This document shows positions 7,511 to 16,782 of a stretch of DNA of 34,610 bases, piece by piece. The stretch spans positions 1 through 34,610 of the forward strand of contig SZPB01000017.1 of the NCBI GenBank assembly GCA_030263535.1, given 5' to 3'. Origin of the DNA: Cytophagia bacterium CHB2. Its GTDB lineage: Bacteria; Zhuqueibacterota; Zhuqueibacteria; Zhuqueibacterales; Zhuqueibacteraceae. Numbering within the stretch: position 1 is the first letter of the stretch; each line of letters begins with the position of its first letter. The notes below the pieces were generated by a model. It had not been told where the DNA came from and searched no databases. It worked only from the letters and a program-made list of their open reading frames with translations. The position numbers and the translations under genes were made by a program.

Positions 7511-9704
7511 GCGAACTTCCTTCCAACTCGAACTCGTGATTTTGCTGAATCTCCCAAAGTTTTCTGAAATGGCCGCTTTTATGCAGCAATTCGGTGGGAG
7601 TGCCACTCTGTATTACTGTGCCGTCACTCAAAAGAAAGGTAAAATCAGTTCTGAAGATGGTTCTGAGGTTATGTGAGATCACCAAGACGGCGTTGCGTTT
7701 GGCATACCTTCGCAATATCTCAAATACGAAGCTCTCGATTTCCGCATCGATTGCACTTATACCCTCATCCAGAATCAAAATTTCGGGTTCATCATAAAGC
7801 GCGCGCAATAGTCCCAAGAGCTGAAGTTCTCCGCCGGACAACTGACGGCCCTCTTCGCCAATGGGGGTAAACATACCATGCCCAAATCTTGAGATAAAGG
7901 CCGTAAGGCCATAACTATCTAATCGCTTTGCCATGTCCTCGATATTCGAAATATGCCGCCCGAGCAATATGTTTTCTGCAATTGTACCGTTGAACACCTT
8001 CACGGATTGAGGAACGACGGCAATATTTTTTCTACAGCTTTGTAAATCAAATTCATTTATTGGTAAGGAATCAATCAAGATTTTTCCGGACGAAAGCAGA
8101 TATTTTCTTTGCAAGATTTTGACAAGGGTGCTTTTGCCTGCTCCGCTCACTCCCCAAAGTCCAGTAATCCTCCCCTGTTGAATCGAAAGATTGAGATTAT
8201 TGAATAGGCATTTCCCTTTGGGCCAGGTGAACTGTCCATCAATTATTTCCAAGGATTTCGCCATCTTGAAAGGCAGATGTCCCACATTGCTTTCCTTCGG
8301 AACAAGTAATAGATCCATGAGACGTCTGGCAGCCATGGATGCACCCTGCAGAGATATGTTCGCTTCCACGAGACGATTCACTGCCGGTACCATGTTTGCC
8401 AGTATCGCATATGCAGCCATCATCTGCCCGAGTAACAGAGACGCATTCATGACTGAAATAGCGCCGAACGTGAGCGTACCCATGATCAAAACGCCCGCGG
8501 ACAGCTCAGCTTGTAACGAAACTTTTGCCTGCGTCAGGCCAAGTCTTGCTACCTGGTTCTGAAAATTCTCATAGAGGAGTGTATTCGACTTCGCGAAGAA
8601 TAAAGATGCGTTAAAACCCAGTATTTCGCTTATTCCGCCCAGACTGTCAAAATAAAAGGATTCTACCCGTGCATAAGCTTTCATTGTTTCATAGTGCTTT
8701 TGTTTTATTTTGCGTGCGGTTAAAAACAAAACAACTGCATAAAGGGGCAATGTCGCCATGGCGATCCATGCGATTGGCCTCGCAAGCATGAACAAAAAGA
8801 GAAAGGAACCCAGAACAATCAAGCCGTCAATGACGGTCACTCCTATAACTGTTAGAATAACTTGTTGGATTTTAATACTGTCATTTATTCGCGCTGTGAT
8901 GTCCCCAATCTTGTGCGTGTCGAAGAAGCTAAGCGGCAATTGGAATAAATGGCTCAGAAAGTCTCTATTGACGTTGGTATTGACGCGTTTATTGAGCTCA
9001 ACCAGAAACATTTGCTTCAGGTATCCTGCCAGGGCTCTCAACAGTTGCAGCGCCAGCAGAAAAAAACCTGTAATGATGATTTTGAAATAATCTCGCTCCG
9101 GAATAAGTTTGTCGATCAGCGATTGAATAAATACTGCCACAAGAAGTCCTAGCGCAGTATAGATGAGACCAAGAAAAATGGATTGATAAAGCCAAGATTC
9201 CTCTGTTCGAAAATAAGTGAGAATCCAGCTTAACCAGGTTGATGATTTACCGTGGTACAGTTGCTTCGGAGCCAACAGGATTACTGCCTTCTCTCTCCAT
9301 ATGGCGAGAAATTCATTTCGGGATAGTTTATATACTCCTTTGCCCGGGTCCCCAACAATCACACCTTTGGCATTGATCTTAAAAACTACTATAAAATGTT
9401 GGAGGCGATCATCCATGATAACATGAGCTATGCATGGCATGTCTTCTTTAATTAAGTCTTCGTATTCGCCAGTTGCCCCCTTTGCTTCAAAACCAAGTGC
9501 CCGAGCTGCTTGAACCAAGCCAAGCATCGTGCTTCCACTTGAATCCGTTTGGCTAAGCGACCGAACATGAACAAGTGTTGTATTTCCTCTCCAAAATCTC
9601 AAAACGGTCAAGAGCGCAGCTGGCCCGCAGTCGCCCTGTTCATATTGCCGAATAAGAGCATATCGTGCCTTGACTAGGTTTTTGAAATGCGAAAGGGATT
9701 GCAT
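7500..9704 (-). CDS. C39 peptidase-containing ABC exporter (PCAT)
   Basis: 734 aa from the ATG at 9704; a TTG at 9761 would add 19 residues and neither start has a clear ribosome site. Domain 1 (about 10-145) is a C39 bacteriocin-processing peptidase with Q20 (oxyanion hole), catalytic C26 in QGDCGPAAL, H103 in QHFIVVF and D119 in GDPGKG. Domain 2 (about 170-455) has six membrane spans. Domain 3 is an ATPase with Walker A GVSGAGKST at 518-526, signature LSGGE at 622-626, Walker B ILILDE at 642-647 and switch H678. All catalytic residues are present, so it should cleave after the Gly-Gly of the precursor at 5644-5850 and export the core. It is the first gene of the operon, with overlapping or short junctions downstream. 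Confidence 0.95.
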   Translation of the reverse strand: MQSLSHFKNLVKARYALIRQYEQGDCGPAALLTVLRFWRGNTTLVHVRSLSQTDSSGSTMLGLVQAARALGFEAKGATGEYEDLIKEDMPCIAHVIMDDRLQHFIVVFKINAKGVIVGDPGKGVYKLSRNEFLAIWREKAVILLAPKQLYHGKSSTWLSWILTYFRTEESWLYQSIFLGLIYTALGLLVAVFIQSLIDKLIPERDYFKIIITGFFLLALQLLRALAGYLKQMFLVELNKRVNTNVNRDFLSHLFQLPLSFFDTHKIGDITARINDSIKIQQVILTVIGVTVIDGLIVLGSFLFLFMLARPIAWIAMATLPLYAVVLFLTARKIKQKHYETMKAYARVESFYFDSLGGISEILGFNASLFFAKSNTLLYENFQNQVARLGLTQAKVSLQAELSAGVLIMGTLTFGAISVMNASLLLGQMMAAYAILANMVPAVNRLVEANISLQGASMAARRLMDLLLVPKESNVGHLPFKMAKSLEIIDGQFTWPKGKCLFNNLNLSIQQGRITGLWGVSGAGKSTLVKILQRKYLLSSGKILIDSLPINEFDLQSCRKNIAVVPQSVKVFNGTIAENILLGRHISNIEDMAKRLDSYGLTAFISRFGHGMFTPIGEEGRQLSGGELQLLGLLRALYDEPEILILDEGISAIDAEIESFVFEILRRYAKRNAVLVISHNLRTIFRTDFTFLLSDGTVIQSGTPTELLHKSGHFRKLWEIQQNHEFELEGSSHAL

Positions 9705-9906
9705 AAACGGTCTTTGTTTTAAATGCGCATAACTATCTAAATTTTCTTGATTTCTGGTCAAATATGTCGCTTGCTTATTTGTTGGTCCTGTTTAGAATAT
9801 GTCTTTTCCCAATGTGGATGTGTTGACGTATTTCGAAATTAGATTTTTGCGGTATGCACTGTAACAAAGCGACAGCGTAGCAGATGCGCAAATTTACTTT
9901 AGACCT

Positions 9907-10062
9907 TCAGTTTTTTTGATTTTCATTGAAGTGCATGACTCCGCCCGTTTCGATGTAGAGAAATCCAGCAGTAACGGGCAACGTTCCTTGAGGACGATTG
10001 CCAAATTTGTTGAAGCCACAACAGACGAAATAAATTGGGGATGGTCGAGTTTGGCCTATGGT
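9907..10062 (-). pseudogene. Possible C-terminal remnant of an unidentified gene
   Basis: The frame between stops reads about 51 codons with protein-like composition (PIYFVCCGFNKFGNRPQG, LPVTAGFLYIETGGVMHF) and no start codon at its 5' end. I do not recognise the family. The residue pattern looks more like a real C-terminus than chance, but it is short. Confidence 0.3.
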
Positions 10063-10252
10063 CTAATTTTCTAATCGTTTTCTTCTCGAAATGATCTACG
10101 ATGCTGCAATCATTCCTTTTCATCGCAAGCGAAATATTCTCGCAACCGAAGTCATGCAAGTAAGATCGGCATGATGATCCAATATACATAAGCCGGACGA
10201 GCCTGAACCAAAAATAAAAAGCCTCGCGCAAAGACATGAAGGCGCAACGAAC

Positions 10253-10272
10253 CCGCAAAGTTTTCTTTGCGG
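10253..10272. repeat. Small hairpin in degenerate 'cgcaaag' repeat
   Basis: 8-bp arms CCGCAAAG / CTTTGCGG around a TTTT loop. It lies in a patch where cgcaaag-like words recur, as in common intergenic repeat debris. Confidence 0.4.
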
Positions 10273-11054
10273 CTCTCCGTCTTGGCGTGAAAGGTTCTTG
10301 CCTTTAAGATTTCACTTTCAATAGGATTAATAGACTACACCGATTTTTAGACAAGCTGAAAATCGAAGCTCTTCGAGCGGTTTTTAAAACTTCGCCAACA
10401 GAAGTAGAACTGCCACAGAAAGATAAAGCCTTTTCAGTGGGATTTCAGTGGGCGAAACACTTTCAGAATTTTATTCTAACTTTGAAGGGCTAATTGCATT
10501 GTGGACTTAACTCAGCAGCGCGTTTCAGGCAACCGAGGAATTCACTTAATCTCGATTTTGCCACCTCTGAAACTTTGATGCAAGATTCAGATGGCTACTA
10601 TCTGCTGGCAAGTACATCACTGATATAAGTACCAGTTCTGAATAGGCAACGAACCAGCGGCTTTACCTGAATAGCAATTAATAATGGAGTTACGAAAATG
10701 TGGGAAACTTAGAATTTAATGAAATTTGAGAAGGTCGGGATGAAGTACAAGCAGGATGTTCAAACTCTTACCCCGGCCCCATACGAATATGATATCAGTA
10801 TTCGTTCCACAAGATACTTGAGTTTGTTTTACAAGTTGTCGTAATATAATTTTTTCGAATTCAATGTCAAGATTTTTTTTAAGAGGATTACTGCAATGGC
10901 TACGCAATGCACACTAACGACGCCGTCACTTTATGTTATCGGCCGAAAAATTTTCTGGTGCTTTTTACAAGGCAGCCTGCTGTTTGGGAGCGGCAGCAAA
11001 TTGCGAAGACGATTTCGACGCTACAAATGTGCGGAGAAATTTAGATCGGAGAAT

Positions 11055-12791
11055 TCAGCGCGCCAGAATCAGTCTTCGAGTCAACATCTCCTTCATGCCG
11101 TTATCAGTCGTGAATAGCACATGGAGAAAGTAGATCCCGTTGCTTGCCGCTTGGCCTGTTTCAGTGGTACCGTGCCATCGTAGTTGATGTGAGCCGGTGG
11201 GCAAGCTCCCTTGATACAAACTCAAAATCTCCTGACCCTGCAGGTTGTAGATTGCTGCGGATACGCGACTGGCCACGTTCAGATGTAGTGACATTTGGGT
11301 TAGATACTGAAAAGGATTGGGGTAGTTTGAATCGATGAAGAATTCTTGCGGTGGTCTGGCATCGTTATTCTGCGCCGCAATTGGTGCAGGCGCTTCCGGT
11401 GCAATACCGGGCTTTTGAATGTAGGTCAGCGAGAATTCATCGATTTCATTGTTCATCTCTTCGCCGCGGAGAAAGAACCCCACGTACCAGTTTTCAGATT
11501 TTGGAAAATGTCTGGCGGGATCTTCGGCGGTGGCAGAATAGTCGCCGTTGATGTAGTAATCAAAATAATTGCCGTCATGTTCTTGCCGGATTTTAATGGT
11601 GACCACATCGCCCGCGCCGGGATCAGAAGCACCGTGCCAACGCCCGAGATCGCGTCCACCGACATATTCCCCGTTGTTGATCGTCCATAACCAAACCTGG
11701 CCGTAACGATGCCAGAGCCAATAACCGTTGGCATGCGGACTATCTTCGTCCACCATGAGCGCCAGCGCGCCCTCGCGCACACCGAGGGCCGTGACGTTTT
11801 TGCCCCAACGATACGAAACCTCAATGATCTCGCGGCCGTCGCCGTTGCTCACGGGATTGTAAACGGTGAGATAGCGCCAGGATTTCCAGGCTTCGGGCGT
11901 GTGATCAAGTTCGCCCTCGGTGATTTGCCAGAATTCCGGTTCACGCGTCCAATCCGGGCCAAGATCAGCGCGATTGAAGTCATCACGCACGGTCAACGTA
12001 TCGGGCGCATGGCGCGCACTCGCAAAAGTTGCATCCGTTGAATAAACGGCATTGCCGGCGGCATCGCTTGCGATTACACGATAATGATAACCGGTATTCG
12101 GAGATAACCCAGTCAGTTGTATGGCATGCTCGATTGCCAATGCTGAAGTGGGCGGCGAAAAATTTCCATACGTGAGCGTGGGGCCGTATTGAACCTGTGT
12201 GCGCGCCGGCTCATCTGTTTCACAACGAATGGTAACGGTGGTTGATGAAATGCTGCTGAGGCGAACATTGCGGAGCTGCGGCGCAACCGTATCAAGCAAA
12301 GCCGGGCTTTCTCGTTGGCCCACGGGTGGCGTGGTGGGATGCGAGCCGTCGACATAGGATTCATAGCCTAAATGCCAGCCGGTAATCGTTCCCAAAGGCT
12401 GGGGAAAAACAAGCAGCGTGTCATACGGCACAAGGCGATCGGCATTTGGCTCGGCCTTTTTACCGCCGATGGTTCCTTGAAAAATGTACTGCGTTTGCCC
12501 GTGCAATTTGACAAAAGGATTGCGCACATAATCATCGCTTGCCTTGCCTTCGCCCAAATCGACTCGTGCACGGACTTGCAATTGCTGCCCTTCCAACTCC
12601 GTAACGGTTATCGAGATCAGCGCCTCGTCAAAATGATGCGCATTGCTATCTGCGTGTGATTGCCAGGTGAATGTGCCAAGAAGCGGGGAAGCTCCGGGCT
12701 GTGTGGTTTGCGCGAATGCGAGCCCGGACAGCACCAGCGATATGCCGGTGATCAGGTGGGGGGCGAAATAGCAAAGGCGAAAGAGTCGCAT
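11055..12791 (-). CDS. Secreted multidomain protein with FN3 and T9SS sorting domain
   Basis: 578 aa. There is a signal peptide (residues 1-27, ending GLAFA). Then come an uncharacterised N-terminal domain, a fibronectin type III-like domain at about 175-260 (VRLSSISSTTVTIRCETDEPARTQV split over two strands, LSPNTGYHYRVIA), and a LamG/jelly-roll-like domain at about 270-455 (DDFNRADLGPDWT, EVSYRWGKN, YWLWHRYG, NNEIDEFSLTY). The C-terminal Por secretion sorting domain runs from about 492 (DSNYPNPFQ, IYNLQGQEILSLY, GQAASNGIYFLHV). Such proteins are exported by the type IX system and anchored to or released from the cell surface. No catalytic residues are evident; carbohydrate or ligand binding is possible. 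It is divergent from the sigma-54 activator at 13403. Its C-terminal third is duplicated at 2622-3203. Confidence 0.9.
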   Translation of the reverse strand: MRLFRLCYFAPHLITGISLVLSGLAFAQTTQPGASPLLGTFTWQSHADSNAHHFDEALISITVTELEGQQLQVRARVDLGEGKASDDYVRNPFVKLHGQTQYIFQGTIGGKKAEPNADRLVPYDTLLVFPQPLGTITGWHLGYESYVDGSHPTTPPVGQRESPALLDTVAPQLRNVRLSSISSTTVTIRCETDEPARTQVQYGPTLTYGNFSPPTSALAIEHAIQLTGLSPNTGYHYRVIASDAAGNAVYSTDATFASARHAPDTLTVRDDFNRADLGPDWTREPEFWQITEGELDHTPEAWKSWRYLTVYNPVSNGDGREIIEVSYRWGKNVTALGVREGALALMVDEDSPHANGYWLWHRYGQVWLWTINNGEYVGGRDLGRWHGASDPGAGDVVTIKIRQEHDGNYFDYYINGDYSATAEDPARHFPKSENWYVGFFLRGEEMNNEIDEFSLTYIQKPGIAPEAPAPIAAQNNDARPPQEFFIDSNYPNPFQYLTQMSLHLNVASRVSAAIYNLQGQEILSLYQGSLPTGSHQLRWHGTTETGQAASNGIYFLHVLFTTDNGMKEMLTRRLILAR

Positions 12792-13402
12792 GGCAAATTC
12801 TTCCAGAATCGAGTTGACAGGTTACGCTGCCAAAACCAGGGGCATCGTTCCTAATTCACAGCACCATCGAGCTGCATCGAGGCCGTTTTGGCAAAACAAA
12901 AGCTAATGGCGAAGATCGAATTGGATTTTGTTCGTGCTTAAGATTATTATGCCGTCCGTGGGAGGTAAGCGCGCTACGTGGAACGACAGCCAATGCAAAG
13001 CATTCCAGTTCCTGGATGAGGTCTCCAATACGCACGAAGAAGCGCGGGCGCAGAAAAGAGGCATTGCGCGCCCGGGCTTGGGGTAGAACACGCATTCATG
13101 AGGATTATCCGTTTGCGATAATCTCTCCGCGTCCTAAACCGGTCGAACCGATTCCCCAAAAACAAAAAGAAATCGCTTGTGTCACAGGCTTTTCATGCTT
13201 TATTGAGAGGTGCAGTGTGCGTGGCGGTGTAAATGTCTCTATGGAGTTGATTGACATTGACGCGTGCGACTGCGAGCACTCCTGTTAACTTGACTCAACG
13301 TCCACCGTCCGCGCGATTCAAAATCTTGACTCACTATTCCTCGCATAAATTGTACCCTAAAAATCCGGAACAATTGCTGAAAAATTCTGAAGGCAGGAAT
13401 CA
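12792..13402. other. Intergenic stretch upstream of two divergent genes
   Basis: About 610 bases. It should hold the promoters of the secreted protein (minus) and of the sigma-54 activator (plus). A TTGACT at 13326-13331 could be a -35 element for the activator, but the matching -10 (ATTGTA at 13349, 17-nt spacing) is poor. Short open frames here look like chance; no gene is called. Confidence 0.5.
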
Positions 13403-14845
13403 ATGATGGAAATCTCCAAAGCGTTGGAAAGGACCATGCTCCTTTCCCACTTTACCATCGAAAAGGATCCTGATGCGATTCTCTGGATCGATTCCGAAGA
13501 TACGCTGCATCGCGTCAACGAAGCAGCCTGCCGAATGCTTGGTTATGCCCCGGAGGAGATGGTCGGCAAAAAGCCGCCAGAGCTTGGCTTTGGACTCGAT
13601 CCGGCCTCCGTCGAGGAACTTCGGGAGAATCTCAGGCAGCATGGCATCATAAGATTCGAGCGAACCATCGAGACCAGGGACGGTCGACAGCTTCCGGTTG
13701 AAGTCACGGGCAGTCTGGTCAAATTCGAAAATCAGGAATATTTTTGCTGGTTTGCGCGCGACATTACCGAACGCCGGAAGGCTGATGCGGCTCTCAAGCA
13801 AGCCTTCCATGAAATAGAGCAGTTAAAAAATCGCCTGCAAGAGGAAAATGTTTATTTGCAGCAGGAGATCAAGCTCACGCACAATTTTGAGGCGATTATT
13901 GGCAAGAGCCAGCGGATTCAAGAGGTGCTGCACGCGGTCGAGCACGTCGCGGAGACGGACGCCACTGTTCTTATTCTGGGCGAGACGGGAACGGGCAAGG
14001 AGCTGATCGCGCGCGCGATCCATAACATTAGCATGCGTCACGACCGCCCTTTGGTTAAGGTCAACTGTGCAGCGCTTCCAGCCACGCTGATCGAAAGCGA
14101 GCTTTTCGGCCATGAAAAGGGCGCCTTCACCGGCGCGTTGAAATCCAAGGTTGGCCGCTTCGAGCTGGCAAACGGCGGTACGATCTTTCTTGATGAAATC
14201 GGCGAGCTGCCGGTTGAGATGCAGGTCAAATTACTGCGGGTAATCCAGAGCGGTGAATTTGATCGTCTCGGCGGCACCCAAACGCTGCACACCGATGTGC
14301 GCATCATTGCCGCAACCAACCGCAACTTGGAAAAGGCCGTCGCCGAAAAGACCTTCCGCGAAGACCTGTTTTATCGCCTGAACGTTTTTCCAATCCAGGT
14401 CCCGCCACTCAGAGAAAGACGGGAAGATATTCCTCTCCTGGTAGATTATTTTGTCCGGGAATACGCCAAGAAGATTGGACGGGAAATCAACGTCATCTCC
14501 CGCAGCGCATTGTCAACACTGGAGAATTACAGTTGGCCGGGCAATATCCGTGAGCTGGAAAATATCATTGAACGAAGCGTGATCCTTTGTCGTGGCCATC
14601 AGCTTGAAATCGGCAATTGGTTTCATGGCGAATCCCAGACAGAAGAGGAAAAACAGCTTCGCACTTTAACTGAATTGGAACGCGCTCACATTTTGAAAGT
14701 TCTGGACTTCACCCACTGGCGGGTAAGTGGTCCGGATGGCGCCGCGCAAATTCTCGGAATCAATCCCCAAACTTTGGTTTCCCGCATGAAGAAATTGGGG
14801 ATTGAGCGAGTATCACGTGGGCAGCACGTCGATGAAAATCACTGA
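13403..14845 (+). CDS. PAS-domain sigma-54-dependent transcriptional activator
   Basis: 480 aa. A PAS sensor domain (about 15-125, ending with the PAC-type [13 protein letters not shown]) leads into a coiled coil (130-158). The AAA+ domain of bacterial enhancer-binding proteins follows: Walker A GETGTGKE at 193-200, sigma-54 loop GAFTGA at 240-245, Walker B IFLDEIGE at 261-268, arginine-finger region FREDLFYRL at 319-327. A Fis-type helix-turn-helix closes the protein ([24 protein letters not shown], about 444-470). All residues needed to remodel sigma-54 polymerase are present. The PAS domain replaces a response-regulator domain, so it senses a ligand or redox state directly. Neither flanking gene is an obvious partner, and I saw no -24/-12 promoter beside it. 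Confidence 0.95.
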   Translation: MMEISKALERTMLLSHFTIEKDPDAILWIDSEDTLHRVNEAACRMLGYAPEEMVGKKPPELGFGLDPASVEELRENLRQHGIIRFERTIETRDGRQLPVEVTGSLVKFENQEYFCWFARDITERRKADAALKQAFHEIEQLKNRLQEENVYLQQEIKLTHNFEAIIGKSQRIQEVLHAVEHVAETDATVLILGETGTGKELIARAIHNISMRHDRPLVKVNCAALPATLIESELFGHEKGAFTGALKSKVGRFELANGGTIFLDEIGELPVEMQVKLLRVIQSGEFDRLGGTQTLHTDVRIIAATNRNLEKAVAEKTFREDLFYRLNVFPIQVPPLRERREDIPLLVDYFVREYAKKIGREINVISRSALSTLENYSWPGNIRELENIIERSVILCRGHQLEIGNWFHGESQTEEEKQLRTLTELERAHILKVLDFTHWRVSGPDGAAQILGINPQTLVSRMKKLGIERVSRGQHVDENH

Positions 14846-14937
14846 TGGAGAGCATTTCTAGAGGCCATCGAAGAAATGAAACAGCTTGAACGATATAACT
14901 CGGATTGAAGTCATTGTAAACTACGAAGGGGTAAGCT

Positions 14938-15951
14938 ATGCCGAAAGTAATTCAAGAACAAAAAGGCGAAATCGTCATTTACAAGACCGAAGATGGGCTG
15001 ACTGCCATCGATGTTCGGCTGCAGGATGAAACTGTGTGGCTGACACAGAAGCAGATTGCCTCTCTCTTTGGCACGCAACGGCCGGCGATCACTAAGCATC
15101 TGCGTAATATCTTTAAAAGTAAAGAGTTGCAAGAGCGCTCAGTTAGTTCCATTTTGGAACATACTGCCCGCGATGGAAAAACCTATAGCACCAAATTCTA
15201 TAATCTCGATGCCATCCTCTCTCTCGGTTATAGAATCAATTCTCCGAGGGCTACGCGGTTTCGGATATGGGCGACTACAGTCCTTCGTGATCATCTTGTC
15301 AGAGGCTTTACGCTCAATGAGAAACGTCTTCAGGACAACAAGCAACGACTAAAGGAGTTGGAAGCGGCAGTAGCGTTGGTCGAGAAGGCAAAGTCGACAA
15401 AGCAGTTGTCGGCATCGGAAACGGCCGGCCTGCTGACCGTGATTACCGAGTACACGCGCTCATGGCTGCTTCTGCATCAGTACGATTCGGGGACGCTTCA
15501 AACCAAAGAACTGCATCGCAATGTCCGATTCCGCATCGATGAAGAGAATGCAAAGCAGGCCATCGCTCAACTAAAGAAAAACCTGATGGAGCGGGAAGAG
15601 GCCGGCGATCTGTTTGGGAGAGAAAGGGAACGAGGCGCACTGAAAGGAATTCTTGGCAGTATTGAACAAACATTTGGAGGTTCAGATCTCTATCCGAGTG
15701 TTGAAGAAAAAGCGGCGAACCTTCTGTACTTCATCATCAAAGACCATCCGTTTGTTGACGGCAACAAGCGCGTCGCCTCCCTGATGTTCATCTGGTTTTT
15801 GGAAAAGAATAATCTTCTCTTGGCTCCTGACGGGGAGCGCAAGATCAACGACAACGCCCTTGTTGCCCTGACGCTGTTGGTTGCGGAGAGCAATCCGAAG
15901 CAGAAAGACGTAATGATCGACCTTATCATCAATCTCATCGGCGACCAATGA
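14938..15951 (+). CDS. RhuM-family protein fused to a Fic/Doc domain
   Basis: 337 aa; good ribosome site (AAGGGG) before the ATG. The N-terminal half (about 10-125) is the RhuM/DNA-binding region: VWLTQKQIASLFGTQRPAITKHL, a helix-turn-helix split here at the Thr-Gln, then LDAILSLGYRINSPRATRFR. A helical linker follows (125-160). The C-terminal half (about 165-335) is a Fic/Doc fold with HPFVDGNKR at 270-278. The canonical AMP-transferase motif is HPFx(D/E)GNGR. Here Lys replaces the second Gly, as in Doc-type kinases, so target phosphorylation is at least as likely as AMPylation. No inhibitory (S/T)xxxE(G/N) helix was recognised. Such fusions occur in phage-related and toxin loci. It sits at the edge of a decayed accessory region. 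Confidence 0.9.
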   Translation: MPKVIQEQKGEIVIYKTEDGLTAIDVRLQDETVWLTQKQIASLFGTQRPAITKHLRNIFKSKELQERSVSSILEHTARDGKTYSTKFYNLDAILSLGYRINSPRATRFRIWATTVLRDHLVRGFTLNEKRLQDNKQRLKELEAAVALVEKAKSTKQLSASETAGLLTVITEYTRSWLLLHQYDSGTLQTKELHRNVRFRIDEENAKQAIAQLKKNLMEREEAGDLFGRERERGALKGILGSIEQTFGGSDLYPSVEEKAANLLYFIIKDHPFVDGNKRVASLMFIWFLEKNNLLLAPDGERKINDNALVALTLLVAESNPKQKDVMIDLIINLIGDQ

Positions 15952-15971
15952 ATGATGACATACGATAAAAA

Positions 15972-16045
15972 CGCTTGCAATCATTGCTCGGCTCAAACAG
16001 GAAAACGACAACGGGAATATCCCGCCGACCAGAGTGGGAATCGGC
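15972..16045 (+). pseudogene. Fragment of class III adenylate cyclase (74-bp repeat)
   Basis: The 74 bases match 17180-17253 in the cyclase remnant with one mismatch (G/A at 16024). The frame encodes LAIIARLKQENDNGNIPP and then TRVGIG, and continues into unrelated sequence up to a stop at 16096-16098. No start codon or catalytic residue is retained, so it is debris. Confidence 0.85.
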
Positions 16046-16117
16046 GATGAAAAAGAAGTTGGATTTATAACAAGCGTTGATTATATTTTGAACTAACGAT
16101 TCAACTTTAAAAAGACT

Positions 16118-16612
16118 ATGGAACAGAATCATTCCCGCAAGCGTGGCTCGACTGTCCGGCAATATCCAACGGCAGAATCAGCCTCCGTTGATCAAATCGG
16201 TAAAGTTGCAGAGCCGGTAGCTGCGTATGTCCGTGCGCCTTCTTTTGATGAATTGTTGAAATACGTCAGTCAATTAAATTTGCCTGAATTGGATCAATTT
16301 GTCTTTCGAGTCATAGCGTTGCGAGCTCGGCGTCGAGCTCCTAATTTGTCAAAAACTGAAACCGAATTGCTCATGAGAATCAATCAGGGACCGCCGCCTG
16401 ATATTCAACAACGTTTTAGGAAGCTAAATAGCAAGCGCAAAGCCGAAAAGATCACGCCGGATGAGCATCAAGAATTGCTGGCTTTGATTGACCGGATTGA
16501 ACAGTTTGATGTCGAACGCGTTAAATATCTTGCCGAGTTGGCGAATCTTAGAGGGACTTCACTAAAAGCTCTCATGAAAGAATTGGATATTCGCCCTCCT
16601 GCTATGGCATGA
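16118..16612 (+). CDS. Hypothetical protein usually paired with an HNH endonuclease
   Basis: 164 aa. After a variable basic N-terminus the conserved part begins at about residue 41 (SFDELLKYVSQLNLPELDQF). It is all-helical: ELDQFVFRVIALRARRRAP, LSKTETELLMRINQG, EKITPDEHQELLALIDRIEQ, LRGTSLKALMKELDI. I recognise this as a widespread family of unknown function often labelled by tradition as STAS/SEC14-like, with an HNH nuclease gene directly after it. Here the nuclease follows at once but survives only as its C-terminus (16611-16763). The gene itself looks intact. It may be an immunity or regulator partner; function unknown. Confidence 0.75.
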   Translation: MEQNHSRKRGSTVRQYPTAESASVDQIGKVAEPVAAYVRAPSFDELLKYVSQLNLPELDQFVFRVIALRARRRAPNLSKTETELLMRINQGPPPDIQQRFRKLNSKRKAEKITPDEHQELLALIDRIEQFDVERVKYLAELANLRGTSLKALMKELDIRPPAMA

Positions 16613-16763
16613 TCATTTTCGTTGGAGCGACGACTATACTCACATAGCGGGTTTGACTTCGATAGGGCGCGCGACAATTGAAGCTTTGCAATTAAATCGG
16701 CAAAATCTGGTCAATCTGCGGAGGATGCTTTATGCAATGGGAGAGCACCCGCCCTTCGAATAG
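16611..16763 (+). pseudogene. C-terminal remnant of an HNH endonuclease-family gene
   Basis: The frame from 16611 reads DHFRWSDDYTHIAGLTSIG, then RATIEALQLNRQNLV, ending GEHPPFE before a stop at 16761. This matches the tail that follows the HNH domain in the short CxxC-HNH family (DHF.W..D...I.GLTP.GRAT..AL.LNR). The zinc cysteines and HNH residues are gone. The remnant joins the end of the preceding gene at its stop codon, consistent with a deletion of the nuclease's first ~100 codons. Confidence 0.75.
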
Positions 16764-16782
16764 TTGAAATTAGTTTGAATTT

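Larger units (their letters stand above)
9762..11054. other. Intergenic stretch, no convincing gene
   Basis: About 1.3 kb, AT-rich, stop codons frequent in all frames. It must contain the promoter of the minus-strand peptide operon near 9762-9900, but I see no clear -35/-10 pair there. A weak plus-strand promoter-like pair (TTGAGT at 10819, TAATAT at 10843, 18-nt spacing) has no convincing gene downstream. A small hairpin lies at 10253-10272 inside a degenerate 'cgcaaag' repeat patch (about 10225-10290). A coding remnant at 9907-10062 is listed separately. Confidence 0.6.

Noticed and set aside
10896-11117. Short plus-strand ORF (73 codons) after an AAGAGGA-like ribosome site
   Set aside because: It has no recognisable family, its second half is antisense to the secreted protein gene at 11055-12791, and other frames at the same place are equally long. 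Likely chance.
12855-13288. Overlapping short ORFs on both strands in the 610-base gap
   Set aside because: Arginine-rich, low-complexity translations without start context or homology; no gene supported.
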